Source: Plasmopara viticola | Taxonomy: Eukaryota; Oomycota; Peronosporomycetes; Peronosporales; Peronosporaceae | Direction: 5' to 3' | DNA length: 64,000 nt | NCBI GenBank assembly: GCA_001695595.3 | Contig: MBPM02000015.1 | Span: 310,001-374,000, forward strand | Shown here: positions 32,481 to 43,019 of the stretch, one piece after another | Layout of the letters: each line of letters opens with the position of its first letter | Numbering within the stretch: position 1 is the stretch's first letter | Notes under the pieces: model-generated | Told to the model about the DNA's origin: nothing | Databases searched by the model: none | The model's input: the letters and a program-made list of their open reading frames with translations, nothing else | Translations under genes and position numbers: made by a program

Positions 32481-33399
32481 GCTAAGCGTTTCGGACTGCA
32501 GCTTATATCGTCAACCGTATCTCAAACATTGCGGACTGGATCAGAGCCTTCTCAAAGCATTGTGCGGAAAGTGCTAGTCACTCGAAGACCTCCGTGTATT
32601 TGGTGCTCTCGGCTACGTACATTTTGACAAGCTAAACGTAGGCAAACTCGATCCTCGAGCTCACCGTTGCATCTTCCTCGGATACGCAGATGGCTCGAAA
32701 GCGTACCGCGTGTGGGACCACTACGACGAGCGCATCGTGATTTCGCGATCGGTGCATAAACCAGCCAAGTTCCATGCCGACAGTGATGACTCAAGTTGCT
32801 CTCCTTGGGCAGTTAGCATCGATGATTACGATACCGTGATGTATACTCCGCCACCGCGATCAGTGAATGAGAACGATTATGGTGCAACTGCGGGTGTCGA
32901 CGATGCCGCCGACGTCGAAATGGAAGAAGTGCCCCCTACCGATGCTCTGGACAGGGAGAAAACAGCCGGATGCAAGTTGTCCAGCGCATCAGTCCTGCTA
33001 CTGCTACCGAAAGTCCAAAGACGCAGCTCGCCCAGCGTCCTGATTGCGGTATCGTCCCGCACTCAAAACATCCAAGTCGATCGATTGGTATCATAGTCCA
33101 GCATCTCAACCCGAGGCGTGACCTCGTCCATGCTGCCGCAAGTTGTCCGAGCGCACCGTCAGTTATTACCCCTTATGGTGTTAGTGTTGGTGTCGATGTA
33201 TCAGAGAATCGCATGGATTTCAGTGGTGATTCCATTCGCCCTCGGTCGATCATGTACGAACAACCGCGTCTGCTGACTGATGGAGATATGCCATTGCATC
33301 TTGGTGGCGCTAAAAAGACGATTAGCCGGAACCAGTAAGCAAGAGACCACGCCTGGACGAGCACAAAAGTGCGTTGGCTGTGTCTGAGCTGCCTACATC

Positions 33400-34430
33400 A
33401 TACACTGAAGCAATGGCGGCCCCTGACGCTCTACAATGGAAGGAAGGTATTCGCGCTGAGGTCTGATCGCATGTGCAGAACCACACGTGGGATTTGGTGC
33501 GGCGACCCCAAAGAAGCAAGGTGATCGGATGCAAAGGATTTTCGCGAAGAAGTAAGATGAGAATAGCGCGGTGAAGCGCTACAAGTCACGTCTGGTCGCC
33601 CGAGTTTTCCTGCAGACTCGCGGCATAGACTATACCCACACGTACTCGCCAGTAGCGAGCGTAAACACGCTCCGAGTCTTTCTCGCATCGTGCTGCACTC
33701 GACGCCTCATGGTTCGCAATTTTGACATCGAGACCACATCTTGACGAATCGGCGTTCATGCCCCCTGAAGGAGTGAATGTGGCGCCAGGATTAGTTTGCA
33801 GACTCCACCACAGTCTCTATCGACTTAAGCAAGCTGCAGCTGTGTGGCACCGTACCATCCGCGACGTCTCAGGAGTCTCGATTTTAAACAGTGTCGGGCT
33901 GATCCTTGTCTCTTCGTTCGACGAGATGACAATGACCCAGCGGCCGCGATGTTTGTGGTGCTCTACGTGAAAAATCTACTTGTTGATTGCAAAATAAAGA
34001 AGCAAGCGCAATTCGTTTGTGATGGTCTCACGTCGCACTTCACGGTCAAATTACTCGGTGATGCTCGTTTCGTTGTAGGAAATAAGGTTTTTTACGATTG
34101 TAAACTTGGTGAAATAATGTGAAGCAATATCAATTTATTACCAAGTTGCTCGAGCGTTTTGGCCAAGTATCTGCTCATGGTATTCACAACTTATTGGTGA
34201 TCGGTCAAGATCTCAGCCCATCCGACAAGCACGGTGTATGCACAGACAAAACCCAGTACCGCGAACTTATAGGATCTATGCTGTACTTCGCCAATGCCAC
34301 GCGTCCCGACATTGACGTCGTGCTTTCGAGACTTTTTCAGTACCTCTATACCCTGCGTAAGATGCCTTGGTACGTGTGTTTTGCTAATAACCAAGGCCAC
34401 TGCTTCGAAATGCATCCACTACACGGCTAA
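33400..34430 (+). pseudogene. Copia reverse transcriptase remnant
   Basis: Pieces in several frames: ALQWKEGIRAEV (domain start), LVCRLHHSLYRLKQA and WHRTI (about 33795-33860), then VVLYVKNLLVD at about 33955-33987, where active enzymes have YVDD, so both catalytic Asp residues are replaced. TQYRELIGSMLYFANATRPDI (34249-34311) is the usual connection segment before RNase H. Stops and shifts separate all of these. Confidence 0.8.
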
Positions 34431-34506
34431 GGACGGGAGTAGCGCGACATACTGCGACGCAAACTGATGCGGTGATAAGGAGACGCGACGCTCGACGTCT
34501 GATGGT

Positions 34507-34918
34507 ATGGTGGAGATGGCTGGCGGTCCGCTCATCACCAAGAGCAAGCGTCAAGCGACCGTCACGTTATCGTCTGCTAACGCCGAGTACATGGCTCTCG
34601 CACTTACAACTCAAGAAGTACTGTGGCTGCGTGTCCTCCTCGCAGAGATGGGTGTGAACGTGTCGAGTGCGTCGACGATCTACATGGACAACCAGTCGAC
34701 GATTAGTATGGCACCCATCACGGATGCACCCCACACGCCAAGCACATCGACCTTCGAGCTGACTTCGTCCGTGACCACGTCGGGAAGGACAGCATCAAGG
34801 TGGAATACGTACCACTGGAGTCTCAGCTGGCGGATCTGTTAACGAAGGCCATTCCAACGCCGCACTTCGTGGAGCTTCCTGGCGCATGCAGACTTGTGGA
34901 CTGCCAAGTTGAGGGGTA
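34507..34918 (+). pseudogene. Copia RNase H and C-terminus
   Basis: The RNase H motifs LSSANAEYMAL and YMDNQSTISMA are intact in 34507-34730. The frame then shifts, and the usual ending KHIDLRADFVRDHV, followed by LADLLTKAIPTP and a final stop at about 34918, is read in another frame. GGGGTAG directly before the 3' LTR is the polypurine tract. Confidence 0.82.
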
Positions 34919-34919
34919 G

Positions 34920-35174
34920 TGTAACGATCTCTAATCGGGTGTCCCACAGTACATGTCTACCTGACATCCAAGAGTGTTCGTCACATTCTAGAAAGTGCAC
35001 GGCAACGACAACACGCTAAGAGCACGTCGTGATGAGAGCAAGACCTAGTGGTGTGAATTGTGTTTTTGGAACGTCGAGACAGAAGAATACGTGACAACGA
35101 GTAAGTTAGAGCAGGGTGTGTTTGGTTCGTGTGAATTGACTTTCCATTTTGCACTGCGACGATCAAGTTGTTAA
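34920..35174 (+). repeat. Copia 3' long terminal repeat
   Basis: Starts TGTAACGATC after a polypurine tract at about 34909-34919 and ends near AGTTGTT. It retains GAATTGACTTTCCATTTTGC, identical to the 5' LTR, despite divergence elsewhere. Confidence 0.88.
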
Positions 35175-38100
35175 AAATATAAACTTGAAAATTGTAGTAA
35201 CAAAGAATTAGTGATATTGACGACACAAAGCGCCCATAGATTTATGAATTCGCGAAAAAAATTAACTTTCAAAGAATGCCCGAAAAGAAACAATTGATCG
35301 AAATACCATCAATATAACTACTATTGAAAGAATAGTCAACTCAAATCTAAGTGCTGGAACTCCAGATAAACACGTGTGTAGTGGAACAAACAGCAAAAGT
35401 TTCGTTGTAAATGATAGGGAACTAGCAAACAATTATATTACTACGATTGGTTGCAGTGTATGATTGCATTTTCAAACTAATTCATTTTAAGCCGCCGTTG
35501 GATGGTCGCATCAGTTAGCATTCGGCATTGAGTCTAGGGCATACAAATTATTTCGCCATATATTAATTTACAACACCTTTCCGTTTAGCTCACCTGTTGG
35601 TCTCTTCCCTTCTTGTATGGAATTAATCTCGTGTATGGAGGGGAGAAGCCAAGAAGGTAGCTATATACCAATAAATGGAGATTTTCGAACAAAAGTAAAT
35701 GATTAGTGTTCGAGCAACATTGAACAGCCAAGTCGTCAAAACTGGATTTGTACAATAATACACAGCATAATGTCTCATTACAAAACTATCGGCATTTAAA
35801 AATTCCGAATCAAATCCCATTTTAAATAGTGCTACCAACATCCAACCAGGGAAACCAAAATACAATATTATTCTTGTTGGTAGTTTTCGACTAAAGGATA
35901 TTCTAATATCACCCTTGTTCAGTGGATATGTAGTGAATATGTTCCGTCTGTACGATTAAAGCAATTTTTAAAAAGATTATAAACGTTAAAAGTCTCGTGA
36001 TTTGATCTAGTATTGAAAGTCAAAGCGGATGAAATAATGTCCAAAACAATCATAGAGTAATTGCAACGTACGGTCTTTGGCAAGATAGTGGATCGTGATT
36101 GAGATTTGGATTAATTTTAGCTTGTTGCTTGTTGTTTGTATTCGCGTGAATATTTCGAGTGGTTGGCTCCAATTGATGGGAATTAAAATCTCAAATGGCA
36201 GTCAAAAATTTGTATTCATCCGACTAAAGCTTAACCTCTTTGTGATTTGACTTATCTATGCCTGGTCGTCCAAATAGATTACCATCTCCAACAAGTGTTA
36301 CCATTCAAGCTAATAATTTTATCAGGATTGTTATTACCGTTTCAGCGAGCAGAGGACACAGCATTCTGAGATTAATTGCGTAGAAGTACAGCATGTGTAT
36401 GAAAAGGCTGTATACAATATTTGCCTTTTTTCAATAATTGATTCTTCTGGTACAAGAAAAAGTAAAGTTTAAAAATGGTCGAGACTTTTTGATGAACAAC
36501 TACGTCTTTGTGAGTCGCATATCGAGTTGAATATACCGTTTTAGCAATGGAGTATACAAAAAGATCTGCTTTCCAATATAGCTCAATCAACTTATCGCAC
36601 TTAGATGTTCGATCTAAGATTATTGATCTAGTTGTCATGAAGTTCATCACTAAATGCGAGGTATGCTGAATCTCTATAATTTACAATAGATAGAAATTGT
36701 TAGTAGCGTCTCCATGCCTTTTATTATTATTGCCACGTTCAAAAGATGCGTTCGACTCGTATACTTGACAATAGCAATATATATATATATTCTTCGCTAA
36801 TAGATAGTTAAAGCGATCGACCGCCAAGCCAACTTTGCGATAAACTTTAGCATCTAAATTCTTGAATCCTTATATTTGAAAAAATTGACTGGTCTTACCT
36901 GATGTTTGGTTGTCTAGTTTTATATTATTGTAAACTGTGTGGTATATATTTGTTCCAGCGGGATCACGAAGGAAAGACACACTTTGTAAAAAGCTTACTC
37001 CAGAATCTCGACAGACTTCACGCCAATTTTTGATTGCTTTATCAAATGGAGCTAAATCAATGTGGCCGTACTATGTTAGTGCATATTTGATGTATTTTTA
37101 TAGTGTAATAAATCCAAACAAATATCATACGATCATATCTTCGACTTTCAGGTTAATCAATTTTTTCAGCTTATCAAATGGTCTGATATTCAACTTTGGT
37201 TTAGGCTTGTCTTGTAAATGGTAAGGAATACAGTGAAACATGCATTTGTTTTCCGGTCCAGGAAGTTTCAATGCGTCGATAATTCGTTCTTGCTGCTAGA
37301 AGAATGACTTTTTTTTCACCAAGAAAGCGGTTTATGCTGCATAACAAGGTCTTCATAGCTTTAATCTTCTGAAGTTTAATTTCGCATAGATTTTAAAAGT
37401 AAAATCTTTTGGCTTCCCTAGAGAAAAAATCTTGCACTCGATAGACGCGTTACAGATTCGTTCCAATAAATCGCAGAGGTTTAGCTACTTTAATACTCGC
37501 AAGCATGGATTTAATGACGGTGATGATAGTCACAAATATAAAGTATCAGCGAGGCATTCAGCAACATAAAGGTAAAATTTTCGATATTTTAAGCCTTTAC
37601 AAGCATTTTCGATGAACAGAATAAATTGTAAGCTTTGTACAAAGGCTTTTGTCTTGATAAACAAACGCAGTCTATCATTGTTTACGCGCAAGAGAAGATC
37701 GATTTAAATGGTGAACATCAAGTTCCAAAAGATGAACCTGTCAAGAGGTAATTACATAAACTCAATAACGATTCAAAAACTAATTATCTTGTCAATTATT
37801 TTTTGAAAATTTGTAAAGATGCACAGCGCAAATATCAAAACGTCTAACAAACAAAGAAGAGTCTCCTTATAAACGCGTCTTAGACTTCTGTTCATTTCAC
37901 AAACATCAGCAATGGATCAGAAGATTACCGCATCCTTAGCAAAACTAATCGCTACAAGCGCACTATAGAGCAGAGACTTTTAAAATCTAAAGAAATTGAC
38001 ATGGAACTTGCTTATGGATTTCATATAAAACTGCATTACAACTGAATTTAGTGCAGTTAATGCAACTTTAATGCAACTTCAAAATATAAGAAAGGTGAGT

Positions 38101-38490
38101 TCATTCAAACTGATGGAAAGCACATTTAGCAAGTCTTGGAGCAGTTACGATAACGTTAAGTATTGATTAAAACCGAAAACGATCGGTAAAGATTTCTTTA
38201 ATGTATAAAGTAAACGCTATCGATGTATGTCGGGTAAAGACCAAATTAACAAAAAATCTGCACTTTACAAGCCAGCAAGCGATCAAAATTTGTTCAAGCA
38301 GAACAAACAAAAGCACTTGTCAAATAAAATCGAATTTGTGAAGTTCAGAAGATTTTGGGTCACAAAAAGTAAACAAATGGTAAAACAGAGTATTTAGTGA
38401 AATGAAAAGAGGTGAGGTCCGTAAATCATCTGGGAGCTCTAATCAACATAAGAATTCATGGATTTAAAAAAATCTATACTCCAAGTCCAA
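35175..38490. other. AT-rich stretch without a recognisable gene
   Basis: Strongly AT-rich with an AT dinucleotide run at about 36776-36790. The longest frames (36372-36650 minus, 92 residues; 36937-37224 plus, 95 residues) show no family signature. The block may be decayed flank of the Crinkler loci beside it, but I see no direct homology to prove that. Confidence 0.45.
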
Positions 38491-38704
38491 AATCTCACTG
38501 TAATACTAGCTCGAGATGTGATCACAGATGGTGTGAAGAAACTTGAGAAAGGGAAATATACTGTTTTCGAAGCGCTGACACACGAAGTCAGGGGAATGAT
38601 TTGAGAATCTTTCTTTCATAAGTTGTTGAAGGATATACTTTTACCATCAATGGATCAAATGCGGGTGATACTAGTAGCTCCGTAAAGATCTGCAATGAAA
38701 GAAG
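38491..38704 (+). pseudogene. Crinkler (CRN) fragment C
   Basis: The plus strand reads TDGVKKLEKGKYTVFEALTH, is cut by a stop at about 38602, then shifts frame to a piece ending MDQMRVILVAP (about 38650-38690). In Crinklers the N-terminal region ends with a similar linker and an IHVLVVVP-type segment just before the variable C-terminal domain. The piece lacks the start and the LFLAK part. It is an inverted partner of 39575-39740, the arms being about 0.8 kb apart. What follows (38720-39170) shows no recognisable C-terminal effector domain. Confidence 0.6.
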
Positions 38705-39470
38705 ATTAAATGGATTGCGGTGAAATTATCAATCGGGTTCGTTGAAACCTGGGGAAGTCGGTTGTTTAAATCACCGTCAGGATCTCGTCAGAGTAGTTTG
38801 CGCAGCAACGGCGCTGTTTGTAGACCGGCCGCCATCGCAATTAATATGCCTACCAATTTGCGATTGTATATGGGATGACTTAAAGTAAGAAATAACACGA
38901 TATGTCACATCTTATCGAGGAGAGACAGCTAACTGAAAGCGAAAGCAAGTGAGTATCGATGTGTCAAAGCCACCACTCTGCAAGTTTTCACGCACATCAC
39001 AGAAGAAAGCGTTGATCAATACAGAAAAGCCTCAGATCGTGATAAAGCAACTCCTTCTAGATGGCAAGAATTTGGCGAAAACTAACAACTTCAACCTTGA
39101 AAGTGACATGTGCAGGCCAACTTTGACTTCGCAATCTTCACAGTTGCTGTACCAGAATATGTAGAATGAGCTGATTTGTTGTGAGATGTCCATTGAGGTA
39201 AATTTAACGATGCATGTTTGCGTGTTCGGCTTTTACCAAAGGATGCTCAGTTGGGCACCCGTACGCCATCAAACCAGCTATAACCACTGGCTGGCACTGA
39301 AATTAAATGACACTTTTAACAATGTCTGGTCCAGGTCTCACCGGAAGTGCGATAGTTTGTACTAAGAGGAGCATATCTATCAAATGCATTAATGGTGGGC
39401 TTGAAGGCTCAGCGAAGAACAAGCAGTATCAATCGTATGATTTTATGCCGCACGGAGGAATTTCCCATTA
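38705..39470. other. Unassigned stretch between inverted Crinkler pieces
   Basis: Two short plus-strand frames occur, 38949-39164 (71 residues) and 39307-39492 (61 residues). Neither is recognised. One could be remains of a Crinkler C-terminal domain, judging only from position after fragment C. Confidence 0.35.
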
Positions 39471-39574
39471 TTTGCCGGCCGTTATGATATAGCAAGTTGA
39501 AGGTGAAGCAACGAGAATGAATGCAAATGCGTTTAATTGAATGCAAGAATTTGTTCTTCTTTCGTAGCAGATCT

Positions 39575-39893
39575 TTACGGAGCTACCAGTATCACCCGCA
39601 TTTGATCCATTGATGGTGAAGATATCCTTCAACACCTTATGAAGGCTAGATTTTATCATCAGTCCCCTGACTTCGTGTGTCAGCGCTTCAAAAAAAAAAT
39701 TTCCCTTTCTCGAGCTTATCCACACCATCTGCTATTTTATTGAGCCACTTTTCGTCGCCGTCTTGGTAAGAAACAGCTCGAGATCACCTACATCAATAGC
39801 GTCCTTCAAATGGCCCACAAATTTGTTCTCGTAAGCTTCAACGACGTTCACGTTTTTCTTACCGCCTATCAGTGCACACACCAGAGTCTCAAT
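39575..39893 (-). pseudogene. Crinkler (CRN) N-terminal region, copy B
   Basis: This is the most complete Crinkler relic here. On the minus strand from 39893 the order is LVCALIGGKK, HLKDAI, and LFLTK (39777-39763; the family motif is LFLAK). After a frame change near 39760 come WLNKIADGVDKLEKG, then a T-run and another shift near 39690, EALTHEVRGLM, and RVILVAP at the end (about 39585). These pieces and their order match the Crinkler N-terminal translocation region. The expected start codon is ATT (39893-39891), as in fragment A. With two shifts and no start it cannot be expressed as a Crinkler. The downstream C-terminal part is unrecognised. Confidence 0.7.
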
Positions 39894-42197
39894 GCTTTCA
39901 AATGCTTTCTAGCAGTAAGGAGCGTTCTCTATATACGCTAATCAATTAATGCGGCCCAACGTTAGTTCTTTGCCATTGCAGTATTGTATTGTATTACATT
40001 ATCGCTTTGCCAAGTTATGCACGTGCTAGGCTCAGTCTGGCTAGTCCACGGCATAGAGTGGTGTCCGCATACGTCGGGTCTCGTTTGGCGGGCAGTGAAG
40101 CCAGCACCGAGGTCGTGGGGGTCTTCCATTGTTTTGTTTATCTCTGACCTGGTGAGAGCCCAGGTGGCGCTCTAGTGCTGGAGACCGTCGCGTCGAGGGT
40201 GAGACTCGTTAGAGACCTGCAGATGCCCGAGAGCACCTGCCCGAAGCGCGCGAGCATTTAGCCCCCGCGCTTGGAAGGAGGGCGTCACCCCAACCTTTTC
40301 CGAAGGTGACATTGCAGTATACAAAAATATAAGATCTGTATAGACACAAAAAGATGGATATTACGTATGTATCCGATACCGGTGTTACTGGTTAAGCATA
40401 TGAACTGGCAGATACCGGAACAATGAGATTTTGTATAAGTACATTGAATAACATTCAGCATCCAAATAAAATACGGGTTTCAGAGGAAGGATTTATTTAG
40501 TGTGAGTATCAATCCAAAGGCTACTTCGATTCCTAGTTGGTGACATGCTTCGTAAAGCATTTTGGATTTTCCGCATGATATTTTAAGCCCGAGCTTTTCT
40601 GGCGAATTAAATCTAGCTTTTATATACTATGAAGGTCTCCAAACATCAGTTGTCATTTACAAATCATAGCTTAATATTTTTATCAAAATTTAAGCAGTTA
40701 CTTTAGAAAAAATTACAAGGTTTTCAGCGTTATATTATCTCGATGCCGTTGATGCTCTCAGAGAGATTGTTTTTAGTGGTACTTGTTCCAACGATACGAA
40801 GCAAGTGAGACTCATGTATTCATTTTAGACTCACTAAAGACATAAAGACCTATGAACAATCTTTAAAGCTTATACTTACTTTGTACCGGCAATAAAGTCT
40901 TTAATACATTGCTGATTTAAGAGCGAAACTAATAAGCTAACCTCAAAAAGATGTTAATCTAACTGTAATTAGTGGAGATGAGAATTTTAATCTACCTGGA
41001 CTAAGTGCAAAAGATTTCTAAAGGAATCTCAAACAAGCAACATCTGAGAAGGTACATATGTTGCTTATCGACTCTGTGAAACAACAAATGCGGAAGGTTT
41101 TGAAGGTAGTATTATTAACAAACGTCCATTACATAGACAAATCTTGCAAACGAACTCGCTAAGCAACCTTTTTATGCCAAAAAATGATTCTTTGATTGAA
41201 ATCTCTCGTCGAATACAGAGCACGATGAAAGATATGACGAGCACTATCACCCTTGATCGTAATAACATTATTTTCAACTTTTGAGTGATATATCCAGACT
41301 TTACATTATCGATCACAGTGTGAACTTCAAAAATTGAGGGATTGCTCTGCCAAGCCTGCAGACTTAGAACTCTCACTTCAACAACAATAAACGTGTTAAT
41401 ACAAACAACACGTTCAGCGTCTAAACTTCAGCAGCATTGGCTTGTAAATCTGTTTCGATCACGCTTCCAAATCGGCATGCGGATGTTTCAAATTATATTA
41501 AGTCTCAATTAGTTATTATCGGGGCATATTGGTTGATTTTCGGGGTAATTAGGTTGTATATATCGCTATGAGAGAATTACTATCTATGCGAAACAACTTG
41601 CTTGGTAACATCAACTTCTCTTTCCAGTAAATATTCGTCCATCAAGTGGTTTATACTTATTGATCAGAACTGGATTAAAAACTGATTTTAATACCACTTT
41701 AGTTACTGTTTATAACAACAAATTTACAAATGTAATTAAATGCAATCTAGCAACGCACCAATTAGTAATTTGGATATATAATCAAGTCCGTTCTAGCAAA
41801 ATTGTTCTACGCAAAAGTTGATCAGCACTAATTATAATGCGTTGTCATTTTCCGAGCTATCGGAAAAACCTCACGCGGATATTTTGACTTTGATCAGTCG
41901 ACAAGAAAGTAAATTGATCTCACTTATTTACCTGTATGCCGATAAATCTTCATGAGCGATGGAGCATGCAGCAATACTTAACGAATACCGTTGATCAAGA
42001 CATCTAAGATTTCAAAATGAGGATGAGTTATGCTAGTTGTTTGTGATAGAAGCTACAGCTACCATAGAATAGAGCGCTGAGCTTGGAGAAGTGCTTTAAA
42101 AAATGCGACTTTTCGAAGTTCATTCTGATAGACTCGATAATGTTTCTAAGTTAGAAATCTGGCCGCTGATCGAAGAAATGGATTAACGCAATTTGCT
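39760..42197 (+). repeat. Direct repeat block, copy B
   Basis: Counterpart of 27928-30030 in the same orientation, lengthened by SINE S3 (39974-40320). Both copies end near the same sequence (CAATTTGCT at 42190 and 29983). Stops and indels differ between copies, so no gene is called. The plus-strand segment 41080-41290 reads GSIINKRPLHRQIL and MTSTITLDRNNIIFNF, partly conserved with copy A. Confidence 0.75.
39974..40320 (-). mobile_element. SINE-like element S3 with 11-bp target duplication
   Basis: Minus-strand copy, body 39985-40309, flanked by CATTGCAGTAT at 39974-39984 and 40310-40320. The tail here is ACAAT rather than ACATT repeats. Block A (around 28095-28140) has the corresponding unoccupied region, so the insertion followed the A/B duplication. 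Confidence 0.84.
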
Positions 42198-42199
42198 GA

Positions 42200-42620
42200 A
42201 CTTAAGCGTTCGACCGAAACTGCCTCGCTTTCGGAGAAAGCGAGCGTGACTGCTGTTGTGCTGCTTGTTAAAAAGCAAATTAAATTGCTATATTTAAAGT
42301 TAATATCTGCCCTTCAAGAGTTGAGTCATACTGTTGATCCATCCCTGTACAAAGTCAGTGCCCCTTAGAATTCGAGGCATATTGATGCTTATGAAGAGAG
42401 CAACAGAAATAAGTCAGTTTCGGTTCGACTGGCTATTTTTGTCTTTAGACGCTGCCAAGATTTGACTAAAGCTGGCGGTAGAACTTGAGGAGTCGGAAGC
42501 ACACAATCATTTTTTGTTCTTGACAAAAATAAGCGTGTCTTGATCTTGAGTATGCCGTGGTTTGAAGAGCACAAGCCTCAGAATAATCGGACGATTGGTG
42601 TTAGTCGCCCGATACCGTAA
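42200..42620. pseudogene. Rearranged Ty3/Gypsy fragment
   Basis: The part at 42205-42370 matches 16805-16970 in the same plus-strand direction, where coding runs on the minus strand. The part at 42455-42600 is on the opposite strand relative to its match at 16490-16630 and reads FFVLDKNKRVLILSMPWFEE, the protease-to-MPW segment of Gypsy elements. The two halves are therefore inverted relative to each other, with a junction near 42380-42440. Confidence 0.6.
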
Positions 42621-43019
42621 CAGGGTCTAAGTAACTCCTGTAGGCAGTCTTGATGTGCACATGACTCTTTTGACAAAATTATGACAAATAATTCGCTCGG
42701 GATAAACATGGAAAGGATTAATGATCCTGATGTCTCCCCTAATGTAGGATGACCCCGCCTTCCAAACTTTTATTTGCGGGTATCTGGAGTACGATAGTAG
42801 CACCGACTGACTAAATCGATAAGGGCAATTCAGTCTCTCATTGTGGGTGACAACTGCTGGTGCCAATAGCGGGTTACAAAGCTCCGGACGCGAATGACCT
42901 CGGCAAGACACAGTAAATTACGTGGCCCTACGTGGAAACCACTGTAGGTAAAAAATCTCGTCGAGTGGGTAATATTTTTGCAAACGACAGTGGGTATAGA
43001 GCAAAATATTCTTGTGACG

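Larger units (their letters stand above)
30235..35174 (+). mobile_element. Ty1/Copia retrotransposon, near full length, inactive
   Basis: About 4.9 kb, bounded by LTRs of roughly 255 bp that start TG(A/T)AACGA. The order is LTR, primer-binding site, gag with zinc knuckle, protease, integrase, reverse transcriptase, RNase H, polypurine tract, LTR. Integrase before reverse transcriptase identifies the Copia superfamily. In-frame stops, frameshifts and lost catalytic residues (protease Asp, reverse transcriptase YVDD) make it inactive. The two LTRs differ by many substitutions and small indels, so the insertion is old. A clean 5-bp target duplication could not be identified. It is much richer in GC than the AT-rich DNA on both sides. 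Confidence 0.92.

Noticed and set aside
36770..36792. AT dinucleotide run as a possible origin or regulatory site
   Set aside because: Simple repeats of this size are expected by chance in AT-rich DNA, and nothing around it supports a function.
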